This document shows positions 36,847 through 64,000 of a stretch of DNA of 64,000 bases, piece by piece. A program made the position numbers and the translations under genes. Source of the DNA: Amoebidium appalachense (taxonomy: Eukaryota > Ichthyosporea); assembly GCA_963693365.1 (NCBI GenBank), contig CAVNZM010000005.1, positions 12,586,001 to 12,650,000 on the forward strand, in the 5' to 3' direction. The notes beneath the pieces are model-generated. The model ran no database searches. It saw only the letters and a program-made list of their open reading frames with translations, and was not told where the DNA came from. The stretch's first letter is position 1; every line of letters starts with the position of its first letter.

Positions 36847-37988
36847 ACCAACACACACACACACAAAAAAAGGGGGAAAGAATCAAAAAAAAAAATCGAC
36901 GAGTGGGAGGCACATTGCATCTCCTCCCCTCCTGCCAACCCTCATCACACACCCCACACAACCCAATTTTTGCGCAAATGCACCCTGGGGCACTCACCGG
37001 TCTCGTCCCAGTAACCCTGCAGGGCCCAGCCCACACTCCACCTGTCACCAAGATTGAATACATAGTAGAGCCCTGCCAGGGAGAAAGGAGTTTAGAACGG
37101 TATGCACAATTTGTGAAAGGACAGCAACGTTTTCATCAAACGTTCTTTCTTTTTTTTTTGAAAAAAAGGAAAGCCCAGGGAACACACGGACCATGCACAC
37201 GGGCTATCAAACGCATAAATCCAGGACATCCATGCAGGGGGAGGGGGGAAGGGGTGGGGGGTCAATGTATGCTTGAGAGGTTGGGAAAACGGAGAATGAC
37301 ACAGCCACAAACAAGAGATACTTTTTTATGAAAACAAAAACAGAAATCAAACAAAAAGAAAGGAGACGGTGCTTGTTGCTAAAAAAACAAGAAAAAAATA
37401 ATTAAAAAAAAAGAACATGCAGATGGGCACATAGGAAAGGATTATTTGGGTCCCAAACAAAAAACCCCAAAAGCAACAAGGTAGGCATGCGGGATCCTCC
37501 CTCCCTCCCTCCCCCCCCCCCCCCGCCCAGCGCCCCCTCCCCCCTCCCTTCCCCCATCTCCCATCGCCCATCTCTCTACTCTACTCTTCAGAAACGATTG
37601 TATGGTGCTTGTGGTGTGCTGGTGCAACCCCAGGGCAGTAAGGGACGATGATATATCCGCATACCTGAAAATGCTTGTGGTATGCCTTCGTGTGCATTCT
37701 AAGTGTGCATTGTTTGGTGTTCAGTGACCCAATAAGTTGTGCCGTGGCATAAATAAGAAACAGTGTGTGCGTGTACAGGCACACGTTGCGCAAAGGTGTG
37801 CCCATCTATGTGTACTTGTCGAACTCATGAAGTCCTGGATTGTTGTTTTTTGTGTTTTATATAGGCATGCACTTGCGTAGCGGTGGTTGTGCATGTGAAG
37901 GCAGTAACACACAAGCAGCTGCATGCGAGTGCGCTGCCTGTCTCCATGTACGTTACTAAAATTGTGTGTGCACGCGCGAGTGCATGTG

Positions 37989-38043
<55 letters not shown>

Positions 38044-38157
38044 ACGCGCATACTGGGTGTGTGTGTACAGGTTTGTGCATGCGAGTGTGTTTATTGTGTA
38101 CGTGCAAGGACTCTGTATATAAGGAAGTGATGTTTGTGCGTGTGTGCGCTGCGCGGA

Positions 38158-38194
<37 letters not shown>

Positions 38195-38676
38195 GTGCGT
38201 GCGTGCGTGCATGCGTGTATGTATGCGTGTTCGTGCGTGCGTGTGGGTGCATGTGTCGTGAGCGCAGAGTTTAAGATGCGAAAAGGGAGAGAGAAACACG
38301 CATATGCCTGTTCAGTGCACACACCAACAAACACATAACACACTCACACACGCACAAACGCGCACACACGCACACACGCACACACGCACACACGCACACG
38401 CACACGCACACACGCACACGCACACGCACACGCACACACACGCACACACACAGTCATGCACAAGAATCTCAAAGGGCCCACAAAACCTGTTTACCAGGAA
38501 CCAAGGGCCGATTGCACAGGCACCAATGATGCACCCCACGTATAGCTAATTACACACAGGCACAGCCACCATGCGTGTGTGGCAACACATAACTTACCTA
38601 CGAAAATTAGCAAGGAGACCAGGATAGCAAACCCTGCGTACAAATTGTACGAACAGGCATGACTGACTCGATACAT
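31827..38676 (-). CDS. ATP6V0B / VMA16 homologue: V-type ATPase proteolipid subunit c'' (eight exons)
   Basis: This is subunit c'' of the V0 proton-conducting ring in vacuolar or endosomal membranes. Exons on the minus strand are 38676-38598, 37072-36998, 36022-35935, 35269-35192, 34216-34147, 32993-32897, 32485-32412 and 31943-31827. All junctions are GT-AG and phases stay in frame over 678 nt (226 codons). Peptides include [50 protein letters not shown] with the essential proton-carrying Glu (about residue 112), [17 protein letters not shown] and [14 protein letters not shown]. The N-terminal extra helix ([18 protein letters not shown]) marks c'', not c. An insert of about 25 residues ([15 protein letters not shown]...) sits before the last two helices. 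The 3' end is uncertain: either a donor-like GTATGG at 31826 leads to a further exon, or the frame runs unspliced to a stop at 31746. Confidence 0.94.
32630..32692 (-). repeat. SINE-like repeat, copy 2, in V-ATPase intron 6
   Basis: On the minus strand TTTGCATTGTGGTGTCC..TATGTACTACGAACTCTG..CACATC runs into a C-rich run. This is the 3' part of the same repeat, in the sense orientation of the host gene. Confidence 0.6.
33217..33385 (-). repeat. SINE-like repeat, copy 3, in V-ATPase intron 5
   Basis: This is the best-preserved minus-strand copy: GACTTGGGTCCTCCCTGAGG, GGGCTCTGCTTATGATGCAT, then GTACTTCGTACCGTGTTCCG and a long C-run. It is sense to the host gene. Confidence 0.75.
33628..33681 (+). 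repeat. Poly-G run of about 54 bases
   Basis: An uninterrupted G homopolymer lies in V-ATPase intron 5, so the pre-mRNA would carry poly-C here. Confidence 0.92.
34213..34350 (-). repeat. Triplicated 3' splice-site segment of V-ATPase exon 5
   Basis: On the minus strand, a 45-bp unit containing ATGTTTACSCTTTGCCCCCAG-TATTA occurs at the true acceptor (34217-34219) and again exactly 45 bp upstream (34262-34264). A third, eroded copy without the AG lies near 34307. The upstream copy is a complete decoy acceptor. Confidence 0.88.
35369..35445 (-). repeat. SINE-like repeat, copy 4, in V-ATPase intron 3
   Basis: The minus strand reads CTTTGCAGTCTGCATTTTGT, TGTCCACATTTATG, then TGTCGTACTCTGCAACACATTATTA and a short C-rich end. 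It is the same family and sense to the gene. Confidence 0.55.
36030..36560. repeat. Degenerate minisatellite, unit about 35-38 bp
   Basis: The words CATGTGCAATAGGTAG, GCCCACAYATG and their variants recur about 14 times over 530 bp in V-ATPase intron 2. Units differ by substitutions and small indels, so the array is old compared with the perfect 17-bp array at 14.7 kb. Confidence 0.8.
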
Positions 38677-39987
38677 CTTGGCGGAAAGGCCTCTTTAGCC
38701 TTAATAAAAATCTCCGGTAAACCAACAAAAAAAGAGCGGAAAAGCACCACGATAGCTCGTGAGTGTGGTCTCTATGCCTTTCACCTTCCCCTCATTTACA
38801 CCTAAAAACTAATAACATGGGCCAGAATAAAAACCAACTCACAAGAAGTTTTGTTGCTGTGTGCGTTTGGAGCCATCGATCGCCGCAGTGATTCAGAGAA
38901 CATCTGTCCCCATAGACCCACCTATTACCATAAATGGTAGCTACGATCGTAGAAATTTTGGCGGGGCGCTTTATAAAACGGTTCTGATTGGTCAGATTAC
39001 ACCGTTAAAAGCCTGCTCCAAAACGCCCGGCGGCGGCGCAACGGAGAGAGCGAGAGACAGGGGTGATGTTGCCATGGAAGGAAATGGGAATTGAAGTCAC
39101 AATGGTGAATTTTCTTGTTGAACTATAGAGGTTGTGCACACCTAGGTGTTACGCATTTGCAAAAAAAAACAATAAAGATTTGGTTTTATGAGCCATGTGC
39201 CCAATTCCAACCGCCCATGGCCAATAAAAGCCCTGATGAAACCTGTGAGCTTGTGCATGCCGCTTATCAGTAATCACCACCACTGCTGAAATGCCACAAC
39301 GCGAAGGATTGCCTCTAAATACTCACTGAAAAGCCTTTTTTCCACCCGCCGTGGGCCGTGGCTCGCAATGTGTAGCCGTGCCGTGCAATGCATGGGGCCC
39401 ATCATGATGGCGCAAAGCATGCTCAAGTCAGAGCCTTCGATAGGATGCACGATTCCTAACAGGCTCCCGGCACCACCAACATCCATCATCCACACCCCCA
39501 CTGGCCCTCCCCTCTTTGACCTCTTCCCCTGGCCACCGAGGGCTAACAGCACCTGAAGTATCTCCTCCGCCCGCCCCGGTCCCCCCCCGTCCCCCCCCCC
39601 CCCTCCCCCCCACCCCCAACTTGCCACCTCGCCGCAGGCGGGTGGATATCGATATCTATACAAAGGGGCAGCTCATGAATACACAGCTCCCTATAAGCTT
39701 AAGATACGAGTGGGCCATTGCAATTGCAAACGACGCTTGGCACCATTCCAAGTGCACACATCCAGTCTGAGAAGAAGAGCAGCTTCGGATACACGCTATG
39801 GGATGTTTATGGATAGGTCTGCTGTCACAGTGAAGGATGGCGGCCATATACAGGGGCCCATATGAACGACATGACCTGAACCGTTCGTTTGCATCTATGA
39901 ACAACGCTTATACATGTTGCGTGCACGTGCCCCCGCGTCACGGAGCTAACATTGTCAAGCACGTGTGTGTACGAGTGTGGGAGATTC

Positions 39988-40020
<33 letters not shown>

Positions 40021-40326
40021 GGGGGGGGGGGAGGGGGGGGGGGGAGGCGGGGGGTTGCGGGGGGCTACAGCATTGATTATAGAATTGAACTGAACTATTA
40101 TCTTCATAATCAATTGGAAAATCGCGCGCACCTGCGTGTGTGTGTGTGTTCCTCTGGGTATGCGTGTGTGTGCGAATGTGTGCGAGCGGCGGGTGCCCGC
40201 GTATGTTTTGTGTTCGTGCTTGGATGCGTGTGTGTGAGCGCACGCCTGTGTGTGGCAGTGTCCCAAGCATCTATTCAAAATTTCTCCTTTCTTCCCTCCC
40301 CCCCCCCCCCCCCTTCTTTTTTTTTT

Positions 40327-40363
<37 letters not shown>

Positions 40364-40535
40364 ACCAAAACAGACCTTGACTTAGTAATTGCAGCATGGA
40401 ATCATTGCTCGGTTTATTCCCGTCCGCTGACGAGATTCATTCGGATCATCATGAGCCCCACATACACTAAATTACTACCAACATTCATAATTTAACCAAT
40501 CCATCCTACGGACCCTACCACACTCTCAAGCTATC
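38677..40535. other. Region between the V-ATPase 5' end and the rhomboid 3' end
   Basis: It includes the presumed V-ATPase promoter (38677-39100, with no clear TATA box). C-runs lie near 39579-39618, G-runs at about 39990-40060, and a T-run/G-run hybrid at about 40310-40362. Short open frames lack recognisable features. Confidence 0.45.
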
Positions 40536-41005
40536 TCACCCTGAATTTCCATTATGAGTCCCCCCAACACTCGCTCTAGCCTTATCCTCCGCCAATCTAA
40601 CATATCTGTCCACCTGCCCCTCTAACATCTCTCTGTGTGGGTGCTCCTCTTTTGACTTGACCAATGGCGCAACATATTTGCTATTGAGATATGCAGCCAA
40701 AACTCCCGCAATGAGCCCCCCTAAATGTGCCTCCCACGAAATTCCAGTCCCTACACCGGGAAATGCAGCGGAAATCCATCCTCCGTACAAAAACCCCGTC
40801 ACAAGAGCGAAAAGCAGGTTTCGGATTTTGAAAGGTCTCTCCCATATAAGCACGGAAAGATTGAAGGACCAATAGCCAAAATCGAGGCCAGATGCACCCA
40901 CAACGAATGCAAATCTACCGATTAGCCATGTGATAAAACCCCCCGCCAGAATTATAAACCCCGTGCAGAACAGGTATTGGTAGGATCCCCGTAGCGCTAT
41001 GGGAA

Positions 41006-41085
<80 letters not shown>

Positions 41086-42691
41086 GTGTGCCAGGTGTCA
41101 GCATAACACTTGCTGTATTCCAAGTGCCGTAGGGGTGCAAAAGGAAAAGATGGGTAACAGTATACACGCGGGGGTGGTTTGGTTCTGGTACAAATATTTC
41201 GTAAGGACAAGTGACCCAGGGAGGTGGTTGTCGTGTTTCTGTGTGTGTAAGTGTATCCACAACCTTTTCACCAAGGGCCGAACTCTACAGCACCCTCCCC
41301 CCTCCCCCCTCCCCCTCCTTCCCCTCAACTCTCTGCCCCTTTCAGCGACTTAGGGAAGGGGGTTGGTTTCCAAGGTGTTTATCTACATTTTGGGACAGAA
41401 CGGGGAGGAGAGGGGGGGGGGGGGGGGGGGGGGGGGAGGGGGGGGCCGGGAGGATATTTATTCGCTGTAGAAAAGTTCATTTCTCTTTCTTTTTCTCTTT
41501 TTCAAAATCTTCTTCTTTTTCCTCTTCTGTTCTTGGCTTCTTCTTTTCTTTTCTTTTCTTTTCCTTTCATTTTTTTGGGTGGGGGGGGGGAGGGGGGAGG
41601 GGGGAAGGTGGGAGACGGGGAGGGGAAGGGGGGTGGGAAGGGGGGGTTGCTGTTAAAAAATTCCAAGAGCAGTGGGTTCATGTATGTGCATGTCTGACCC
41701 AAGGTGGTCAAAGAACGAATTCGGATACGTGTATATGCCTGTCTAGGGAAAGCAAAAATATAACGACCCCCACCCCGGGGGGGGGGGGGGGGAGGGGGGG
41801 GGGGGGGGGGAGGGGGGGGGGCTGTGTACGGGCTATGTCTTTGGCGTGTGTGGAGGGGGGTGCAAAAGCCGGAAGGGAGGAGGGATGAATGCGGGGAGGT
41901 CGCGATGGGGGTGGGGAGGGAGCCTCGGGAGGGGGGGGGGGGGGGGGGGGGGGGGAGGGTAAGAAAAATAGGGGAAAACATGAGGCATTGATGAATGATT
42001 ATCAAGAGAGGAGTCCAAGCTGGCAAGCAACGCTTGGCACTTGTTGAGTGATAATAAAAGCGAGGGAGAAGGGGGAGGGGGAGGGGGGGGGGGGGGGGGG
42101 AGAGGGGAAGGAGGGTAGGGGAGGGGCCGGAGCTTTGTGAGGGGAGGGAGGGGGGAGGGGGGAGGGGGGAGGGGGGGGGAGGGGAGGGGGGGGGGGGGGG
42201 CGCCAACCCAGAGTAACGAAACCCCAGGTGTTGGCCACGAGGTGGTGCCAGCCGGTGTGGATGAAGGGACACAGAGGTATGCCCCTTAGCCCTTTCCACG
42301 TACGTGGCAATATGCCATACTGTGGCAAGTTGGGAAAGAAACACCACTGTAGCGTCATAGACAGATACATAAGGAGCAGGGGCGACCCAAGGAGAAAGAA
42401 GGGTGATAGCACAACGAAAAGTGCTTTTCTCTGTAGGTCGCTTGAGCCAAACCCCGTTGTGTCTGCATCCATTAACCTTGTTGCCGCGTTGTAGGGTGGC
42501 GAAGGCGGCCCCCTCTCTACATCATCGCGATTAGTGTCGCTATGTGCAAGTAGAGACTGTGTGTCGTGGGTGTTGGGAACTGTCCGGCCAACCGTTCTAC
42601 CGAGGTTCACAGCTAAAGGGTCACTGCGTGACACCGTACGCTCGGCTGGGCCGCACGCCACCACTGATTCATCCTCAAGAGGGTCTAACAT
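40536..42691 (-). CDS. Rhomboid-family intramembrane serine protease, bacterial type (two exons)
   Basis: This polytopic membrane protease cleaves transmembrane helices. Exon 1 is 42691-42208 and exon 2 is 41008-40536. The intron ends in (CA)n-CAG and the junction keeps phase, giving about 318 residues. Residues 1-85 are a hydrophilic N-terminal region. TM1 starts near 88 (KALFVVLSPFFLLG). PFIHTGWHHLVANTWGF carries the conserved His and Asn (N154) of TM2. VVGASGLDFGYW has the catalytic Ser201, and SWEAHLGGLIAG has the catalytic His256. Both catalytic residues are present, so it is probably active. The G-A-S-G-L-x-F-G-Y and Y-G-G-W...SWE-x-H-L-x-G pattern is closer to bacterial rhomboids than to animal RHBDL or PARL. 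The target membrane and substrates are unknown. Confidence 0.9.
41009..42207 (-). other. Rhomboid intron, almost all C-rich on the sense strand
   Basis: The intron carries many G-runs on the plus strand (for example about 41411-41437, 41779-41820, 41934-41957, 42081-42100, 42170-42200), hence C-runs in the pre-mRNA. A (GT)n block (41011-41084) gives (CA)n directly before the AG acceptor in sense. Confidence 0.85.
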
Positions 42692-43002
42692 AATAGAGGT
42701 GTATATGGGAAAAGTGTGTATGCCTATAAGATGTGTTGAAACTTAGAGCTCTGCAATTCACTTTGAACCTGCAAACACACAACGGCTGGCAGACCAGAGG
42801 TAGTTATTATCCTTTAGCAGAGCGGGGTGGGGAGTCGCTTATTTGGTTGAGCCTGTCTGCTTAGTGTTACGTGCCCTTTTAGTCAGGCTTCCACAATACC
42901 CCTACTACCGTGCTACCATGAATAGCTACCAGAAAGCTCTCGGAGTAACATGGGATAGTGAGAGACTGCAAGTCACCTTTCTGTCTCGGAGAAAATGAGA
43001 TT

Positions 43003-43127
43003 GGGTACGTTCGCACTAGGAACGATCGTCGGTCCATCGATCTGATGACCGGCGTCCGAAAATCAACCGGGTGTTCGCATTGTGCAGATCGTCGGTCGCC
43101 GGTCGCCGGTTAGGACTATTTATAAAA

Positions 43128-43167
<40 letters not shown>

Positions 43168-44002
43168 CTTGCACCTTTTATATACAGATAATAATTACAC
43201 TTTTCGCTTCTATTTGTCACTTGTGGTGTTTGATGGGCGTTTTATGCAGTTCACGAGTGCTTATATCTAGTTTTCCTTGCTCAGCGTAATCGTCTATAAT
43301 CTGCTAGGCGCTAATTGTTGCCTAGCATGTACATATGTCACTAACTGCATTTGATTGGCTGCGCTGGCAAACGCAGCAGGCCGTGGGCCCCCAGCAGTGT
43401 CCACGCAAAAAAAAAGTGTAAACCCCTTGCATTGCTGCGGACATCGTCAGGGGCCCAGCCTCACTTGACGGCCTACTGCGTTTTCTAGCGCAGCCAATCA
43501 AATGCAGCTAGTGACTTATGTACACTGTATGCAATAAAACAACCCTAGTATAGATTATGGATAAGCAGAAGCTAGCATTGGTAGCTCCGAGAGAAAGTTA
43601 AGACACCGTATCACAATATCATACATAAGTAGAAAAGAGAATAAAGCCGCCCGTAACCTCCGGTTCTACCACATTAGCTAACAGGTCACACTTATTGATA
43701 GATATGCATCCGCGAGTAAACCGCCCCCCACATGGCACACGTAAGCGGAGAGGTATGCTTGCGGCTTTTGGGACTAATCGCTGGATTTCACTGAATCCGA
43801 CCTCTGGTTTGCGAACTGGTTTGCTCTAATGACCGACGATCGAGCGTCGAATTCATTAGCCATATTTGGGTTTTTCGTCGTTTCTTCGTTTCAGTGCGAA
43901 CACCGTTCGTCGAAACGACGATCGTCGATGGCTCACCAATTTTCCATATATGGGGATTCGTCGTTTCGACGATCCTATTGTTTTTGTAGTGCGAACATAC
44001 CC
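43003..44002. mobile_element. MITE-like DNA transposon, 1.0 kb, 16-bp terminal inverted repeats
   Basis: GGGTACGTTCGCACTA (43003-43018) and TAGTGCGAACATACCC (43987-44002) are inverted repeats with one mismatch. ATT flanks both ends as a 3-bp target duplication. Subterminal inverted copies occur: GTGTTCGCATTG at about 43070 against CAGTGCGAACAC at about 43892, and GATCGTCG (43024, 43088) against CGACGATC (about 43834, 43917, 43968). There is no transposase ORF, so it is non-autonomous. The superfamily is not resolved; a 3-bp target size would fit PIF/Harbinger-like or Zator-like elements. Confidence 0.8.
43325..43527. repeat. Foldback (inverted repeat) inside the MITE
   Basis: The left arm (GTACATATGTCACTAACTGC, ATTTGATTGGCTGCGCTGGC, AAACGCAGCAGGCCGTGGGCC) and the right arm (GGGCCCAGCCTCACTTGACG, GCCTACTGCGTTTTCTAGCG, CAGCCAATCAAATGCAGCTA) are largely complementary over about 60 bp, with a loop of about 55 bp. 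It could be a second nested foldback MITE. Confidence 0.85.
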
Positions 44003-44263
44003 ATTGAGCCCGTCTGGCTTTCCTCCCCATAGGTCAGCCTGTTGCCCAGCTACGCTAGGGAGGTAGCCTTCGGGCCAACCAAATGCTCGGAAATGATGGC
44101 GACCAGCATTCCAAAGTATAAAGTGATGCCCAATCATAACGTACCATTCTGCATGTTTCACATTCCCCAACATTTGCTGACGTCACCTCAGATTCACCTT
44201 CCTGTTTATTAGATGTATTGATTGGCTTGAGAAACACATCATTACAAAATTCTAGCGCGCACA

Positions 44264-54079
<9,816 letters not shown>

Positions 54080-56356
54080 AGACACGTGCGTGCACGTGCT
54101 TAGGTGCGGAGGGTGTGGGTGAGCACTAAGGGGATACAGGGATGTGCTTTTCTGCGTGTGTGGTTGTTATGCTTGGGGTGAGTATTTTACTTATGAGCCC
54201 CAAATAGCGCTCCCTCAAGTGTCCACTCGCGCACACACACACACGTACACAGGCATGCACGCACACATGCGCGCGCACACACACACAGAGTGTGTGTGTT
54301 AGGGGGGAGGGGAGGGGGGGAGCTCGTGGTTACACCAACACAGCCATTCCTGTCAGAGCCAAGAAACACACATTTGCATGCCTTGAGCACGCAGAAGCCA
54401 CAGTGTCACACGTCCGACTGCACACACACAGTTAAACACCAAACCACCCAGTACGTATTACGGGGAACGGAAGGCATGCTTTTTCAATCGTGATTATCTC
54501 CGTAAATTCATGAATTGTAGTTCCGCTGAGCTCTTGAAGTCCTAAATCGTTTACGAAGCAATTCAACATCATTTCACACGTTATGATTTGGCATCCCGTT
54601 CTCTACCTTGGTGATTCGTGCATAGTGTGCAGTAGTTGTGAATTCTTTTGGTTTTCAGGATTTTTTCTAAAGGCAAGCTTTGGGACTGTCAGGGAGAAGC
54701 AAAACTCGAATGTCGTTGTAGCTACTATTTGCTCTTGCCACCGAGGCACTCAGTAAACCGTATGTGTTTGTGTGACTTTGAATAACACGCTATACATGTT
54801 GAATACATGGCAATTTTTTCATTTTGGGGGGATTTTGTAATTGTAAAATGTTTTGCAGTCCCCTTACATTGATATGTGTACAGAGTAAATACAACCATTA
54901 ATTTACGACCAGTATCCAGTGTGCATCTTTACCTCTGTTATTGGATCCATTGCTCGAAACACAAGCGCGCACACACACACGTGCACACACACACACACCC
55001 GCGGACACACACACAAACACACACACAGACATGGGTACACGCCGCGCGCACAGAAACACACGGACACACACACTTACTACGAGCCACAAACAATTCGGGA
55101 AAATTCGGGCCGAAATAAGCAGAGGACATGCAGATAGAATCTCGTGAGAGACATGCGCATGGAAAGGGATTTGAAGAAGGAGCCTGGGGAGGGGGCACAA
55201 GGGCGTGAGGACCGGGACGCAGGGGTCACCGAGGGCCCCGGGGGAGGAGGGGGGGGGGGGGGGGGGGGGGGGAACATTGCAACGATCAACGCTCCGACGG
55301 CGCGCGACTTGAAGCCGACAGCTTTATATACAAGTTGGCAGGATTGCACGTCAGCCAATAGGAACGTTCAACAGGGTGCTGGTGCGTTTGGATTGGATGA
55401 TCACTCCGCCCACAATACCTATAGCTCATCAGCTAAAAAGGATTTTAAACTTTGTTGTCGGCTAAAACAAGCTGCTATGATTGGATAAAGCATGCTACAA
55501 TTTTTGTGTATTCCGACTAAATCATGAATCGGTACGGTAAACAAGGAAATTCCTGATGTAGATATAGCGTTTAATAGATCTGAGCCATAAGTGAAGGTGC
55601 CTTGGCACCCCCTAAATCGGTGAATTTAGAAAACAAAATATTTTTAAAAGACCTGACAACTGTGTGAGTTCGGATGTTATATATATCCATGTATATTCAA
55701 TTACCTATATAATAATACTATATATAATAATAATATGGTTATAAATAATTAATGTGATTCGTTATGAAATAGAGCACCAGCACTTATGGCATTTTTTCAA
55801 GCTGAAATTTCATTAAAGAAATTCACGTAACAGAATTTCTGTTAAGGCGGTCACTTTGTGACTGTCACTTTGTGGTCCTGAGCGCCCTGAGGCTGGCAGT
55901 TTTAGTGTCGAACAAAAGCTGGAGGCAAAACGCAAGTAACTCTGAAACAGTGTGTAAACGGTTAGGCATTGTTTACGGGATTTCTCGGTATGTTTCTAAG
56001 CACGACACATGTGCTTTGACTCAGTCACGGGTCGGCTAAACCGTGTGTGTTTGCTCCCCCATATCACCCCCTCCCACCCCCCCACCCCCCCACCCCAGCC
56101 TCCATGATCCCCCCACCCAACCCGGGCCCTAAACCCCTACCCACACGCACACACACACACACGCACACGTGCACACACACAGTATACGAGTAGCAAGTGC
56201 CCAACCAGCCATTTGAGGCATAAGTTCTTCACTTTAGTTTTCCAAGGACTAGAAAATATGCAGGCGGGTGTGTGTGCACCTAAACACATCCCCAGACAAC
56301 CACACAGAGAAGGCTGTCACCCCATGTGTGTTCACTAGTGGGATACACACACGCAC

Positions 56357-56423
<67 letters not shown>

Positions 56424-56435
56424 TGCCAGACGAAT
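54080..56435. other. Intergenic between snurportin and the next plus-strand gene
   Basis: It contains a G-run (about 55243-55272), (CA)n blocks (54965-55070 and 56150-56180) and an A/T-rich stretch (55670-55760). CCAAT motifs lie near 55355. A (CA)n(TA)n(CA)n block at 56344-56421 directly precedes the next ATG. No gene is recognised. Confidence 0.5.
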
Positions 56436-63758
<7,323 letters not shown>

Positions 63759-64000
63759 GTGGGTGGCTTGGGCGGGGGCGAGGGGAGGGTGCGGGGTTGC
63801 GGGGGGGAGGGATGGGGGGGGTAGGTAGGTGGGTGTGGGTGGGGAGGGAGTGAAGGTTGGGGCGGGTGGGTGTGTGGGTGTGTGTCTGAGTGCGTGTGGT
63901 TTTTTGGGGGGATCGGTGGTGGTGGTGGTGGTAGGTAAAACGGGGGGAAGGAGGTGGGGGGGGGCGAGGGGGGAGGAGGGGGGCTAAGGGGATGGGGCCA
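63759..64000 (+). other. Start of the next intron, G-rich
   Basis: It begins GTGGGTGG after the exon ending at 63758 and continues as G-rich low complexity with GGT repeats to the window edge. Confidence 0.6.

Noticed and set aside
38861-39094. 77-codon ORF divergent from the V-ATPase start
   Set aside because: Short, with no recognised motif and no splice partners; probably upstream non-coding DNA.

Overview
The window is eukaryotic nuclear DNA. The genes have many short exons with GT-AG introns, and Ty1/copia, tyrosine-recombinase-type and LINE-type retroelements, SINE-like repeats and DNA-transposon MITEs lie among them. More than a third of the sequence is simple repeat: long (CA)n/(GT)n, (GA)n/(CT)n, poly-C/poly-G up to about 79 bases, and (T)n(G)n hybrid tracts. 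Snurportin-1, a eukaryotic ornithine decarboxylase, the V-ATPase c'' proteolipid and a rhomboid protease show a protist or other lower eukaryote with a spliceosome. An opisthokont-related protist (for example an ichthyosporean) is a guess. The species cannot be fixed from the sequence.

Layout. 1-4530: a minus-strand Ty1/copia element, cut by the left edge, with its 5' LTR at 3628-4530. 5559-9129: a reverse-transcriptase/RNase H element of the DIRS/PAT type with 166-bp direct terminal repeats, interrupted by a solo LTR of the same copia family (7083-7996) with a perfect 5-bp target duplication. 10418-11491: a single-exon type II membrane protein with a methyltransferase-like lumenal domain. 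12563-15836: a tandem duplication whose second copy carries 30 units of a 17-bp minisatellite. 17780-19204 (minus): ornithine decarboxylase. 20815-22810: a minus-strand LINE relic with a plus-strand LINE 3' end inserted into it. 23609-25238: a nested set of direct repeats. 25932-27014: an unrecognised intronless ORF. 27800-31750: mostly simple repeats. 31827-38676 (minus): the V-ATPase c'' proteolipid gene in eight exons. 40536-42691 (minus): a bacterial-type rhomboid in two exons. 43003-44002: a MITE with an internal foldback. 45714-54079 (plus): snurportin-1 in ten exons, with a small piggyBac-like MITE in one intron. 56436 to past the right edge (plus): an unrecognised multi-exon gene whose protein carries three copies of an R-R-H-S-A-L motif.

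The genes are housekeeping genes that do not form a pathway: snRNP import (snurportin), vacuolar acidification (V-ATPase), polyamine synthesis (ODC), intramembrane proteolysis (rhomboid) and a secretory-pathway enzyme. What links them is intron architecture. Introns are loaded with complementary (GT)n and (CA)n blocks, C-rich tracts lie mainly on the sense strand, and a C-tailed SINE-like repeat is always in the sense orientation of its host gene. The V-ATPase gene also has a triplicated 3' splice-site region. These splicing-related structures are the most interesting signals here.
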